Below are positions 53,068 to 62,457 of a DNA stretch of 64,000 nucleotides, piece after piece (within the stretch, counting starts at the first letter, position 1; each line of letters opens with the position of its first letter). The notes under the pieces were generated by a model. It searched no databases. It was not told the DNA's origin and saw only the letters and a program-made list of their open reading frames with translations. Origin of the DNA: Chryseobacterium sp. Leaf394 (GTDB taxonomy: Bacteria; Bacteroidota; Bacteroidia; Flavobacteriales; Weeksellaceae); NCBI RefSeq assembly GCF_001424105.1, contig NZ_LMQH01000014.1, positions 133,593 to 197,592 on the forward strand, read 5' to 3'. Made by a program: the position numbers and the translations under genes.

Positions 53068-54969
53068 ATGAATTACGTTTCTGTCGAAAACCTTACCAAA
53101 TCGTATGGCATCAAAACTTTGTTTAAAAATGTCTCATTTCACATCAACGAAGGTGACAAAATAGCCATCGTTGCCAAAAACGGAAGCGGGAAATCAACTC
53201 TTCTCAAGATTTTAATGGGAAAAGAGATTGCAGACAGCGGAACTGTAGTGATCAATAAAGATATTCAGGTGGTTTTGTTTGACCAGGAAATCGATTTTGA
53301 ATCTGATCTTACGATCGAGGAATTTATGATGACCTTAGATTCTGCACCCATTTTAGCTTTAAAAAAATACCATCACGCCTTACTTTCCGGTGATCCGGAC
53401 GAAATGGAAACTGCATTGGCTGAGATGGAAATCCACAAAGCATGGGATCTTGAAAATGAGATGAGCCAAATCCTTTCTCAGCTTAAAATTACAGATCTCA
53501 CCGCAAAAATGGGAATGCTTTCCGGTGGACAGATCAAACGTGTTGCACTGGCAAAACTTTTAACAGAAACCAGAGCCGAACACCGCCACACGCTTTTAAT
53601 TATGGATGAACCTACCAACCACCTCGATGTGGAAATGGTAGAATGGCTTGAAAGCTATCTGAATAAAGCAAAAATCACCCTTCTTCTTGTTACGCACGAC
53701 CGTTATTTTCTTGACGCAGTCTGCGGAATTATCTGGGAAATGGAAGATCAGAATCTCTACGTTCACCAGGGTGCTTACGCTACTTATCTTGAAAATAAGA
53801 TGATTCGTGAAGATAACATGAACTCTACGATCGATAAAGCACAGAACCTTTACAGAAAGGAACTGGAGTGGATGCGCAGACAGCCGAAAGCACGAACTAC
53901 AAAATCGAAATCAAGACAGGACGACTTCTACGAAACCGAAAAAGTCGCAAAAACCGATACGCGTAAAGAAAAACTGGAGCTTGATTTTGAAATGAAAAGA
54001 TTAGGCAACAAAATTCTGGAACTGAAAGATATTTCCAAAAGTTATGGTGATAAATTATTGCTGAAAGATTTCAGTTATTCTTTCCAACGTGGTGAGAAAG
54101 TAGGAATTGTAGGAAAAAACGGTGCGGGAAAATCTACTTTATTAAATATTATCCAGGGCTTTGAACCAAAAGATTCCGGTGAAATTGAAACAGGAGAAAC
54201 GATTAAATTCGGATATTTTTCTCAGAAAGGACTTAAGTATAAAGAGGACGAAAGAGTGATCGATTTCATTAAAGATATTTCTGAAAATTTCCCTTTGGCT
54301 AACGGAAGAACGATTACAGCATCGCAGTTTTTAAGATTATTCTTATTTGATGATCAGACGCAGTATTCACCGATTTCCAAACTTTCCGGAGGTGAAAAAA
54401 GAAGACTGCATCTGATGTATATTCTCTATCAAAATCCTAACTTTTTGATTTTTGATGAGCCTACCAATGATCTTGATCTTCCTACTTTGACGGTTCTGGA
54501 GAATTTCCTTTTAAATTTTCAGGGAAGTTTAATCATCGTTTCGCACGACAGATATTTTATGGACAGAATCGTTGATCACATTCTGGCCTTCGAAGGCGAT
54601 GGAAAAATTAAAGATTTCATCGGAAACTTTTCAGAATACAGAGAAAATAAGAAACTGGAAGACGGAAGTCAGAAGCAGGAAGATAAAAAAGCAAAAACTG
54701 TTGTTGAAAAAGTAATAGAAAAACCTGTAGAAACCGTCGTATCGCAACCGCAAACTTCGAAAAGGAAACTTTCTTTTAAAGAGCAACGCGAACTGGAAAC
54801 GATTGAAAAAGAAATTCCGGAACTGGAATCAAAAAGAGCTGCAATTTTGGATTTACTCAGCAATGAATCAGACTATGACAAGATTTCAAAGCTTTCAGAT
54901 GACCTTCAAAAACTTTCAGACAAACTGGAAAATCATGAAATGAGATGGCTTGAACTTCAGGAAGAATAG
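53068..54969 (+). CDS. ABC-F family ATPase (Uup-like)
   Basis: 633 residues with two ABC ATPase domains and no membrane domain. Walker A motifs AKNGSGKST (36-44; the first residue is Ala instead of Gly) and GKNGAGKST; signatures LSGGQIKRV and LSGGEKRRL; Walker B LLIMDEPTNHLD and FLIFDEPTNDLD. A linker follows each domain and a C-terminal coiled coil (about 570-633) is typical of Uup. ABC-F proteins act on ribosomes or DNA branch structures. Confidence 0.93.
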   Translation: MNYVSVENLTKSYGIKTLFKNVSFHINEGDKIAIVAKNGSGKSTLLKILMGKEIADSGTVVINKDIQVVLFDQEIDFESDLTIEEFMMTLDSAPILALKKYHHALLSGDPDEMETALAEMEIHKAWDLENEMSQILSQLKITDLTAKMGMLSGGQIKRVALAKLLTETRAEHRHTLLIMDEPTNHLDVEMVEWLESYLNKAKITLLLVTHDRYFLDAVCGIIWEMEDQNLYVHQGAYATYLENKMIREDNMNSTIDKAQNLYRKELEWMRRQPKARTTKSKSRQDDFYETEKVAKTDTRKEKLELDFEMKRLGNKILELKDISKSYGDKLLLKDFSYSFQRGEKVGIVGKNGAGKSTLLNIIQGFEPKDSGEIETGETIKFGYFSQKGLKYKEDERVIDFIKDISENFPLANGRTITASQFLRLFLFDDQTQYSPISKLSGGEKRRLHLMYILYQNPNFLIFDEPTNDLDLPTLTVLENFLLNFQGSLIIVSHDRYFMDRIVDHILAFEGDGKIKDFIGNFSEYRENKKLEDGSQKQEDKKAKTVVEKVIEKPVETVVSQPQTSKRKLSFKEQRELETIEKEIPELESKRAAILDLLSNESDYDKISKLSDDLQKLSDKLENHEMRWLELQEE

Positions 54970-55001
54970 GCTATCACTAATTTCATTTTAAACATAATAA
55001 A

Positions 55002-55026
55002 ACGGGCTGTTCATTATTGAGCAGCC
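55002..55026. terminator. Bidirectional terminator
   Basis: GGCTGTTCA / TGAGCAGCC imperfect stem with a TTAT loop between the convergent ABC-F and TlpA-like genes, followed by T-rich tracts. Confidence 0.6.
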
Positions 55027-55031
55027 TTATT

Positions 55032-56204
55032 TTATTTTATTAGATTTCTTATTTCAGCTTCTATTTTCAAACCGTTTTTTTCGTCGAAGCCTTCGGTTAC
55101 AGACACTATTTTGCCAGATTGATTTATCAGTATGAAAGTTGGAAATGCCGTAACAGCATATATGTCTGCCACTGTCTTTCCATTGCTTAATATCGGATAT
55201 TTAACTTTGTACTTATTGGAAAACCATCCAATCTTTTCTAGGGAATCATAAGAATTTATACTTATAACCTTAAATTTTTCATTTTTAAATTTTTCTTGAA
55301 GAGCGTTAATATGAGGAACACTTTCTATGCAGGCGTTACAGTTTTTAATCCAGAAATCAAGCAGAATCACATCTCCTTTCAGGTCTTTTAGTGACATAAA
55401 TCTGTTTTCATTAAAAACTTTAAGCTCAAATTCCGGAGCCAAAGATCCTGCTGACAACTTCTTCTTTTCATCTTTTTGAAGTTTAAACTCATTTTTATAA
55501 GTTGAATAAAACCAGGAAGATTCTGAAATTTTTTTTGGCTGTGTTTCAATATTTTTAAAAATCGTTTTGATAAAATCTCTGTTAAGATTATTCTTCTGAA
55601 TGATCTGAAGCGGAAAACTGCTGCTTTTATCAATCATCAATTCATAAATAAAATTATATTCTGTGGTCATCTGGTCAAAACCAGTACCTAGATTATTTAT
55701 TCTTCTTTTACCAAGATCGACCGTCACTGCCTGATATAAATTCTTACCAATCACTGAATCTTTAATGGTTTTTACAGCTTTATCATCAGAAATAATCAGA
55801 GGTAAAATATTCCGTAATGTGATAAGAGAATTGTAGAAATAACTTTTAGAATCAAAAGATTTTTCTGAAATCTGCTCTGCAATTTCAAGTGAACTGTTTT
55901 GTTTATTCAGCTGAAAACTCTCAGTTCCGTTATAGATTTCTTTAAATTGTGAATTTTCTATCTGAAACCGAAACCCAGGTGTATTTTCTCTTTGATCAAA
56001 ATCGAAATAGCATTTCCAGGAAGTTGTATTTTTATAATCTTCCGACGAAAAATCAGATTCTCTCGTCAGATCATAACTTAGAAATTTCGCATTGTTTAAT
56101 CTTTCATATACTTTATTTAATGTGGAATCTACAGATGAATTCTTTTGTCCACAGACAATGATCAATCCAAAAAAACAAAAAAGGAAAGTGGAACAGTATT
56201 TCAT
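55032..56204 (-). CDS. TlpA-like thioredoxin-fold protein
   Basis: 390 residues. Signal-like N-terminus (STFLFCFFGLIIVCGQ) with a possible lipobox Cys, an N-terminal beta-rich half of unknown role (about 20-240), and a C-terminal TlpA/AhpC-type thioredoxin domain with WIKNCNACIESVPH (redox CNAC) and AVTAFPTFILIN. Such proteins handle disulfides in the periplasm. A 52-residue membrane protein gene lies 5 bases upstream. Confidence 0.85.
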   Translation of the reverse strand: MKYCSTFLFCFFGLIIVCGQKNSSVDSTLNKVYERLNNAKFLSYDLTRESDFSSEDYKNTTSWKCYFDFDQRENTPGFRFQIENSQFKEIYNGTESFQLNKQNSSLEIAEQISEKSFDSKSYFYNSLITLRNILPLIISDDKAVKTIKDSVIGKNLYQAVTVDLGKRRINNLGTGFDQMTTEYNFIYELMIDKSSSFPLQIIQKNNLNRDFIKTIFKNIETQPKKISESSWFYSTYKNEFKLQKDEKKKLSAGSLAPEFELKVFNENRFMSLKDLKGDVILLDFWIKNCNACIESVPHINALQEKFKNEKFKVISINSYDSLEKIGWFSNKYKVKYPILSNGKTVADIYAVTAFPTFILINQSGKIVSVTEGFDEKNGLKIEAEIRNLIK

Positions 56205-56209
56205 TTAAA

Positions 56210-56368
56210 TTATTTCTTTTTTACCATCGTAAAAATGCTGTAGGAAAGAAATGCGATTCCAAGGACAAGAAATCCGTATTTTAAATAAATATTATCCTCC
56301 ATCAGGGTAATTCCGATGATGACAAACAATAAACCGAGCACTGTAAAACTTGAACTTCGCTTCTGCAT
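56210..56368 (-). CDS. Small two-helix membrane protein (52 aa)
   Basis: 52 residues, below common ORF size limits. MQKRSSSFTVLGLLFVIIG then LMEDNIYLKY and FLVLGIAFLSYSIFTMVKKK form two membrane segments. The stop is 5 bases before the TlpA-like start, so they are an operon. No family known to me. Confidence 0.6.
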   Translation of the reverse strand: MQKRSSSFTVLGLLFVIIGITLMEDNIYLKYGFLVLGIAFLSYSIFTMVKKK

Positions 56369-56391
56369 AATTTATTTTTTTCCTGTTAAAT

Positions 56392-57450
56392 TTAAACCAA
56401 ATCAATTACCTTTCCCTGTCTGGAACTTTCCAAAACAGCTTCTATGATTCTCATATTCTGAACCACTTCTTCGGCAGGCGAAGGCAGATAATAACCGAAA
56501 ACTATATGCTCGTAAATATTCTGATAATAATTCATGTAATTTCCGGGCTCGCTGGATGTAAGCGTTCTTTCTGTTTCTGAATTTTCATTAAAAATATTTA
56601 AAATTCCATCTTCAGAATCGAGTGGGGCAGTCCATTCTGTTCCATACTCAGGGATGGCTCCGCCAACCAGCTGATTTTCCTGATCGTCTGATCTTTGCTG
56701 AAGAAAACAGCCTCTGTCACCGAAAATTTTGTATGCATAATGATCTTCTTTCGTGAAAACAGATGATTTCAGACGGACACGCAATTCGTTTTCATAATAA
56801 AATAGGATTTCAAAATAATCATTGGCAAAATCATTTCCTTTCATCGAAAATACATCGGCAAAAACTTTTTTCGGAAAACCAAAAAGCTGAACCGCCTGAT
56901 CGATCAGGTGAGCACCGAGATCGTGTACTGAGCCTGAACCTGAAAGATTGGGATCTTCCTTATGAAGTTTTGCACTCGCTTCAGTTCTGAATCTGTCGAA
57001 TCTGATTTCGACTTCTTTGATTTCTCCTAAAACTTTATCATTCAAGACTTTCTGAACCTGAAGATAATCACGGTCAAATCTCCTGTTCTGATAAACACTT
57101 ACAAAATGATTTTTTTCTGCTGCCAGTTTTGCCAGGTCTTCGGCTTCTTTTGCATTGATGGTAAAAGGCTTTTCCACAATCACATTTTTGCCTGCCTCCA
57201 AAGCCATTTTCGAATATTCAAAGTGAGTCTGAACAGGCGTGTTGACAACAACCAAATCCACGTCTGCATTTTGCAGCATTTCTTCAACGGAGAGAAAAAT
57301 CTGTGCGTCGGAATATTTTTCTTTAGATTCTTCCTTTGATCTTTCTACAATTGCTGTAATAAAAAAACCGGGATGCTCTTTCAGGAAAGGGGCATGAAAA
57401 ACTTTTCCACTCATTCCGAAGGCGCATAGACCTACTTTTACAAGTTGCAT
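56392..57450 (-). CDS. Gfo/Idh/MocA family oxidoreductase
   Basis: 352 residues. NAD(P)-binding VGLCAFGMSGKVFHAPFL at about 5-22, VVNTPVQTHFEYSKMALEAG then KNVIVEKPF with the conserved EKP near 93-97, and SGSVHDLGAHLIDQAVQLFG at the catalytic His region. Such enzymes oxidise sugars or related compounds. The neighbours do not indicate a substrate. Confidence 0.93.
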   Translation of the reverse strand: MQLVKVGLCAFGMSGKVFHAPFLKEHPGFFITAIVERSKEESKEKYSDAQIFLSVEEMLQNADVDLVVVNTPVQTHFEYSKMALEAGKNVIVEKPFTINAKEAEDLAKLAAEKNHFVSVYQNRRFDRDYLQVQKVLNDKVLGEIKEVEIRFDRFRTEASAKLHKEDPNLSGSGSVHDLGAHLIDQAVQLFGFPKKVFADVFSMKGNDFANDYFEILFYYENELRVRLKSSVFTKEDHYAYKIFGDRGCFLQQRSDDQENQLVGGAIPEYGTEWTAPLDSEDGILNIFNENSETERTLTSSEPGNYMNYYQNIYEHIVFGYYLPSPAEEVVQNMRIIEAVLESSRQGKVIDLV

Positions 57451-57598
57451 AATTTAATTTTTATCAAATATAAGATTAAAATTCCCTTTAATTAAATCTT
57501 TCGTTTTTCCTTTTTTACTAAAATTTAATTAAGAATTAATAAAAATAAGCTTTCAGAATCTGTTGCTTTGTCGCATTTTTGCACTTTAAAATTTTTAC

Positions 57599-58114
57599 AT
57601 GGACAAAATCAAGGATACACGCAGTTTTATGAGAATCATCCACCGTTATCTGGGCTACTTCATGGCTGGAATCATGGCTGTTTATGCTGTAAGTGGGATG
57701 CTTCTGGTTTACAGAGATACCGATTTCCTGAAAAATGAAAAGAAGTATGAAAAAACTTTGGCCAAAGATCTTAATGAGAAAGCTCTGGAAAAAGAATTAA
57801 AACTGAAAAACTTTGAAATCAATAAAACAGAGGGGAATATCTCTTATTTTAAAGAAGGCACTTACGATGCTGCCACAGGTGTTGTCAAATATTCTAAAAT
57901 GGAACTTCCTTTTGTGTTAGATAAAATGGCAAAACTTCACAAAGCCAAATCAGCAGACACGTTATCGCCACTCAACACGTTTTTCGGACTTTGTCTGTTT
58001 TTCTTTGTGGTATCGAGTTTCTGGATGTTTAATCCAAAGACCAAGGCTTTCAAAAAGGGGGTTAAATTTGCGGTTGCAGGTCTTATTATTGCAATTATTC
58101 TGACCATGATATAA
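57599..58114 (+). CDS. PepSY-type transmembrane protein
   Basis: 171 residues. The N-terminal membrane segment RIIHRYLGYFMAGIMAVYAV and a second pair near 120-170, with a soluble loop of about 70 residues between, resemble shortened PepSY_TM proteins. Homologues with this layout often associate with iron or redox functions. Function here is unknown. Confidence 0.7.
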   Translation: MDKIKDTRSFMRIIHRYLGYFMAGIMAVYAVSGMLLVYRDTDFLKNEKKYEKTLAKDLNEKALEKELKLKNFEINKTEGNISYFKEGTYDAATGVVKYSKMELPFVLDKMAKLHKAKSADTLSPLNTFFGLCLFFFVVSSFWMFNPKTKAFKKGVKFAVAGLIIAIILTMI

Positions 58115-58189
58115 AACATATTAAGCTCTCATGGCATATTTATTGGAATAGCTAATTTATATCAAAAATTAACTATTAAAATATATATT

Positions 58190-58783
58190 ATGAAAAAATT
58201 GATCTTTACAGGACTGTTGGCAGTTGCAGGTCTTACATCGAGTGCCAATGCACAAATTCAGGAAGGAAACTGGTTGGTAGGTAGTAGCTTACTTTCAAGT
58301 AATTTCGGATTGAATACAGGTGGTGGTTACAACATTCAGCTTACTCCAAAGGCAGCTTATTTTGTTGCTGACAATGTAGCAGTGGGTGGATATGTAAATT
58401 TAGGAATCAGCAAAGTGACAAACGGCAGCCCTACAGCTTTCGATTACGGAGTAGGTGGTTTAGGTAGATATTACTTATCTCCAGGTGAAAAAGGTGTTGA
58501 CAACTTGTTAAACCATGGTCGTTGGTTCTTCGAAGGTAATGTTGGTATCGGAGGTAGAAATGTTGAGAACTCAAACTCTACTACAGGTTTGGATTTTGGT
58601 GTTGGACCAGGTTATTCTTACTTTATTACGCCAAACATCGGTCTTGAAGGTTTAGTAAAATATCAGGGTCAGGCAGGTTTCGGGAACGAAGGTTTGAACT
58701 CTGCGATTACTTTTAATGTAGGTTTCAGTATTTTCTTGCCAACTTCAAAAGGTAGAGAAGTAATGAATGATGTTAAAAACTAA
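58190..58783 (+). CDS. Outer-membrane beta-barrel protein
   Basis: 197 residues. Signal peptide MKKLIFTGLLAVAGLTSSANAQ; repeated Gly/aromatic strands (NWLVGSSLLSSNFGLNTGGG, VAVGGYVNLGISK) and a terminal strand with NVGFSIFLP. Porin-like family, function unknown. Followed by a terminator. Confidence 0.75.
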   Translation: MKKLIFTGLLAVAGLTSSANAQIQEGNWLVGSSLLSSNFGLNTGGGYNIQLTPKAAYFVADNVAVGGYVNLGISKVTNGSPTAFDYGVGGLGRYYLSPGEKGVDNLLNHGRWFFEGNVGIGGRNVENSNSTTGLDFGVGPGYSYFITPNIGLEGLVKYQGQAGFGNEGLNSAITFNVGFSIFLPTSKGREVMNDVKN

Positions 58784-58806
58784 TTCATAAAAACTTAACG
58801 GAATAA

Positions 58807-58839
58807 AAAAGCGGTCTGAAAATTTTTCAGGCCGCTTTT
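58807..58839. terminator. Bidirectional terminator
   Basis: AAAAGCGGtCTGAAAA / TTTTCAGgCCGCTTTT stem. Confidence 0.75.
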
Positions 58840-58881
58840 GCAATTAAACTAAACTATATAAATAAATAAAAAATCCAAAAA

Positions 58882-59517
58882 TTACATATTGGGTTGAGGT
58901 GTAAATCTTAAATAAGGCTTTACTTCTCTCACGCCTTTCGGATAAAGTTCATGAGCATCTTCAGTGGAGATTGTAGGTGGAACAATTACTTCATCACCAT
59001 TTTTCCAATTCGCAGGCGTTGTAACTTTGTAATTATCCACCAGTTGAAGTGAATCTAAAACTCTCAGAACTTCATCAAAATTTCTTCCGGTTGATGCCGG
59101 ATAGGTGATAATCAGACGTACTTTTTTTGATGGATCAATGATTAATAAAGATCTAACCGTTGCCGTTGCCGACGCATTGGGATGAATGAAATCATACAGT
59201 TCTGAAACTTTTCTGTCCTGATCTGCAATAATCGGGAAATCGACTTCAGTATTCTGAGTTTCGTTGATGTCCTGAATCCATTTTTGATGATCCTCCACTT
59301 TATCTACGCTCAGTGCGATTACTTTTGTATTTCTTTTTTCAAATTCTGATTTAAGTTTGGCGGTAAATCCTAATTCAGTAGTGCAGACAGGTGTGAAATC
59401 TGCAGGATGCGAGAATAGAATTCCCCACGAATCCGAAAGAAATTCGTAAAAATTGAGTTCTCCCAAAGATGAGTCTGCTGTAAAATCCGGTGCGGTGTCT
59501 CCCAGTTTTATTGACAT
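58882..59517 (-). CDS. Peroxiredoxin, 1-Cys (Prx6) type
   Basis: 211 residues. The peroxidatic Cys45 lies in DFTPVCTTELG (39-49), and no resolving Cys is seen further on. C-terminal half SEDAHELYPKGVREVKPYLR fits the Prx6 group. It reduces peroxides with an external thiol. Stands alone. Confidence 0.92.
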   Translation of the reverse strand: MSIKLGDTAPDFTADSSLGELNFYEFLSDSWGILFSHPADFTPVCTTELGFTAKLKSEFEKRNTKVIALSVDKVEDHQKWIQDINETQNTEVDFPIIADQDRKVSELYDFIHPNASATATVRSLLIIDPSKKVRLIITYPASTGRNFDEVLRVLDSLQLVDNYKVTTPANWKNGDEVIVPPTISTEDAHELYPKGVREVKPYLRFTPQPNM

Positions 59518-59616
59518 AATATTTTGTTTTAATAGTCTACAAATTTAATAGACTTTTGTTAACTGGCAAAATTTTTGTTGAAAAAATATGTTTAAATTGC
59601 AAACTCAAATTTTTTC

Positions 59617-60504
59617 ATGGAAATAAATGTTCAAAATTATATAGCGACCATCTATAAAGTACTCGAGAACTGGTACATCGCATTTGCAAGGCTTACACCA
59701 AAGCTTATCATGGGTGCAATTGTTTTTACATTTTTCCTGCTGACCAGTAAATATCTGAGTAAACTTGCAGTGAAACTTTTCCATAAGTTTTTTCCTAAAA
59801 GCACAGCTGAGGCTTCCGTAACGACTACTGTTTCGGTTTTCAGATTTTTAATTTTAGTAATAGGAATTTTCATTACGCTGGAAATTATGGGATTCAGCAG
59901 TTTCCTCTGGAAGTTTATCGGAAGTCTGGGAGTTGCCGGGGTGATTGCCGGAGTTGCATTAAAAGATTTGGTATCAAGTATTTTTTCGGGAATGCTGATC
60001 GGAATTGATAAGGCTTTCAAAGTAGGGGATTATATTACCATCGGGAATCATTCAGGGACAGTTTTGGATATCGGACTTCTGACAACAAAAATGACAACAG
60101 ATGACGGGAAAAAGGTATTTATACCCAATCAGGTGATCTTTAATGCTCCTTTTTATAATATCACAGCATCGCCACAGAGAAGAATCATCTTAAATTTTGA
60201 AATCCCCGCTGATGAAGACATTAATATAGCCAAGGCAGGAATTCTGGAAATTGTTCAGAATATAGAAGAACTTGACCGTCCGGAAAATGTTGATGTGGTG
60301 TATACAGATTTAAAACAGGGAGCTTTCAATCTACAGGTCAGATTCTGGATGAAGGTTGGATCGAATATGCTACTTGTAAAAAATGAAGTTCTGACAAAAA
60401 TAAAAGACCGTTTTGATGCCGACGGTGTACAGCTTGTAACGCCCACCAGCATTCAGATTTCCAATCCAAATCCGCTTGTTCCATCTGGGTCAGATGAGTC
60501 ATAA
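59617..60504 (+). CDS. MscS-type mechanosensitive channel
   Basis: 295 residues with three N-terminal membrane segments (about 25-120), the pore helix with GSLGVAGVIAGVALKDLVSS, the beta domain FKVGDYITIGNHSGTVLDIG and a C-terminal region. It releases osmolytes on hypo-osmotic shock. A secreted Lys/Ala repeat protein gene follows 74 bases later. Confidence 0.93.
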   Translation: MEINVQNYIATIYKVLENWYIAFARLTPKLIMGAIVFTFFLLTSKYLSKLAVKLFHKFFPKSTAEASVTTTVSVFRFLILVIGIFITLEIMGFSSFLWKFIGSLGVAGVIAGVALKDLVSSIFSGMLIGIDKAFKVGDYITIGNHSGTVLDIGLLTTKMTTDDGKKVFIPNQVIFNAPFYNITASPQRRIILNFEIPADEDINIAKAGILEIVQNIEELDRPENVDVVYTDLKQGAFNLQVRFWMKVGSNMLLVKNEVLTKIKDRFDADGVQLVTPTSIQISNPNPLVPSGSDES

Positions 60505-60578
60505 CGCTATCAGCTCATTTGAATGTGGCTTAAAAAATGCATTAACCATTATCAGTAAAATTTAAAATTTAAAATACA

Positions 60579-60893
60579 ATGAAAAAAGTAATTTCAATAC
60601 TGGCCGTTTTAATGATCTCATTTACTGCCAGTGCACAGGAGAAACAGACGGTAAAAGAAACAGTAAAACAAGACGCAAAAGCTGTCGGAAACACTGCCAA
60701 GAAAGGAGCTCAGGCGACCAAAAAAGGAGTTCAGAAAGGAGCAAAATGGACAGGTGAAACAGCGAAAAAAGGTGCTAAAGCCACTGAGAAAGGTGTAAAG
60801 CAGGGAGCACAATGGACAGAAAAAACAGCTAAAAAAGGAGCGAAAGCTGTAGAAAAAACATATCAGGATGTGAAAACTGATATTAAGAAATAA
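60579..60893 (+). CDS. Secreted Lys/Ala-rich repeat protein
   Basis: 104 residues. Signal peptide MKKVISILAVLMISFTASAQ, then three near-repeats of about 22 residues, each beginning TAKKGA and containing a K-G-[AQ]-x-W pattern (KKGVQKGAKWTGE, EKGVKQGAQWTEK), before a Lys/Asp-rich end. The repeats should form an amphipathic cationic helix. No family known to me; it may bind nucleic acid, lipid or peptidoglycan. Confidence 0.7.
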   Translation: MKKVISILAVLMISFTASAQEKQTVKETVKQDAKAVGNTAKKGAQATKKGVQKGAKWTGETAKKGAKATEKGVKQGAQWTEKTAKKGAKAVEKTYQDVKTDIKK

Positions 60894-60922
60894 AAAATTA
60901 TTCCAGTAATAATTAAATAGAT

Positions 60923-60953
60923 AAACCCATCAAAATTTTTGATGGGTTTGCTT
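60923..60953 (+). terminator. Terminator of the repeat-protein gene
   Basis: AAACCCATCAAAA / TTTTGATGGGTTT stem, followed by GCTTTT. Confidence 0.7.
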
Positions 60954-61084
60954 TTATCTGTTTTGAACCATTAAGAATGATTTAAGAAGTTAAATCCTAT
61001 TAACCAAAATCAAAAAGATTTTAATTCAGCATGATGCTTAAAGCGAAGCTCAACTATCCTAAACCTCTAATAACCCTTAATGTT

Positions 61085-61140
61085 TCAAATTGTCATTAAC
61101 CTAAACCTCAACCTCAACCTCAACCTTTACCTAAGCCTTC
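61085..61140. repeat. Short tandem words (aacctc)
   Basis: Four copies of a 6-base unit (cctcaa) and relatives in a spacer, next to the dus stop codon. Confidence 0.5.
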
Positions 61141-62126
61141 ACCTGAAACTCCTCATAAAACTCCTGTGTCTCCTTGATCACTTCATCCATTTCCTCTAAA
61201 GAATAAACTTCCAGAAACTTTCTTCTGAAATCTTTAAAGTGTGGAATTCCTCTGAAATAATTGCTGTAATGCTGTCTCATTTCGATTAAGCCCAATTTTT
61301 CACCTTTCCATTCTGCGCTCCATTCTGCATGTTGACGAACTGCTAAAAGTCGGTCTGAAATGGTTGGCGCATTCAAATGTTCTCCGGTTGCGAAGAAATG
61401 TTTGATTTCATTAAAAATCCATGGATAACCGATCGCAGCACGGCCAATCATTATTCCGTCGCAGGCGTATTTATTTTTATATTCCAAAGCTTTTTCAGGC
61501 GAATCGATGTCACCGTTTCCAAAAATTGGAATTTCGATATTCGGGTTTTGCTTAATTCTTGAGATGTGTTCCCAGTCGGCTTCACCTTTGTACATCTGTC
61601 CGCGTGTTCTTGCGTGAATGGTCAGCGCTTTGATGCCCGTTTCCTGAAGACGTTCTGCCACTTCATCAATGTTGATAGAATTGCTGTCCCATCCCAAACG
61701 GGTTTTTACGGTTACAGGGAGACTAGTTGAGCTTACCACAGCCTTAGTTAGACGAACCATCATATCAACATCTTTCAAAACTCCGGCTCCTGCACCTTTA
61801 CAAACCACTTTTTTTACCGGACAGCCAAAATTGATGTCCACCAAATCAGGGTTTACGGTCTCTACGATTCTTGCAGACATCGCCATTGCTTCCTCGTCGC
61901 CACCAAAAATCTGGATTCCCACAGGTCTCTCATAATCGAAAATATCCAGCTTCTTTCTACTCTTCATCGCATCACGAATCAAGCCTTCAGAAGAGATAAA
62001 TTCTGAATACATCATATCTGCACCATGCAATTTGCACAGTCTTCTGTACGGCGGATCGCTCACATCTTCCATTGGTGCAAGCAAAAGCGGAAATTCCGGC
62101 AGTTCTATGTTGCCTATTTTTATCAT
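61131..62126 (-). CDS. dusB: tRNA-dihydrouridine synthase (DusB type)
   Basis: 331-residue FMN enzyme with the start LPEFPLLLAPMEDVSDPPYR, the CPVKKVVCKGAGAG motif carrying the catalytic Cys, TVKTRLGWD and IEIPIFGNGDI. It reduces uridine to dihydrouridine in tRNA. DusB, rather than A or C, is inferred from the motif form. Confidence 0.93.
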   Translation of the reverse strand: MIKIGNIELPEFPLLLAPMEDVSDPPYRRLCKLHGADMMYSEFISSEGLIRDAMKSRKKLDIFDYERPVGIQIFGGDEEAMAMSARIVETVNPDLVDINFGCPVKKVVCKGAGAGVLKDVDMMVRLTKAVVSSTSLPVTVKTRLGWDSNSINIDEVAERLQETGIKALTIHARTRGQMYKGEADWEHISRIKQNPNIEIPIFGNGDIDSPEKALEYKNKYACDGIMIGRAAIGYPWIFNEIKHFFATGEHLNAPTISDRLLAVRQHAEWSAEWKGEKLGLIEMRQHYSNYFRGIPHFKDFRRKFLEVYSLEEMDEVIKETQEFYEEFQVKA

Positions 62127-62186
62127 GCTGCAAATTTACGAAATTCTAAACTTTCAGCATTTTGAAATTATCTATTGCTGTTATCG

Positions 62187-62453
62187 TTATGAAATCAGCC
62201 TGAAATTTTCCACTTTTTTACCCTCCAAATGTTTTTCCCAGCGTTCTAAAACGGGCTGTTCCAGCTTAAATTCACGGTACTCGTCAGGTGACATAATCGG
62301 GATTCCACTGATGATGGGATAGACTCTTTTGCAATTGTCGCAGATCAGTAATCCTTCCATAATGTTTTCAGTTTCGTCCTGTGAAATGATGGTTAAATTT
62401 AAATCTGATTTGTCAAACGGACAGCATAATTTTTCTATAGTTTTTATTCTCAT
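62187..62453 (-). CDS. Trm112-like zinc-ribbon protein
   Basis: 88 residues from the ATG at 62453. A zinc ribbon with CC near the start (EKLCCPFDKSDL) and CDNCKRVYPIISGIPIM in the middle, as in Trm112/UPF0434 proteins, which stabilise methyltransferases. It follows the ThiE-like gene on the same strand by 4 bases. Confidence 0.85.
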   Translation of the reverse strand: MRIKTIEKLCCPFDKSDLNLTIISQDETENIMEGLLICDNCKRVYPIISGIPIMSPDEYREFKLEQPVLERWEKHLEGKKVENFRLIS

Positions 62454-62457
62454 TTTT

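Noticed and set aside
61085..61140. Telomere-like repeats
   Set aside because: Only about four copies of a short word on a bacterial spacer; a simple microsatellite.
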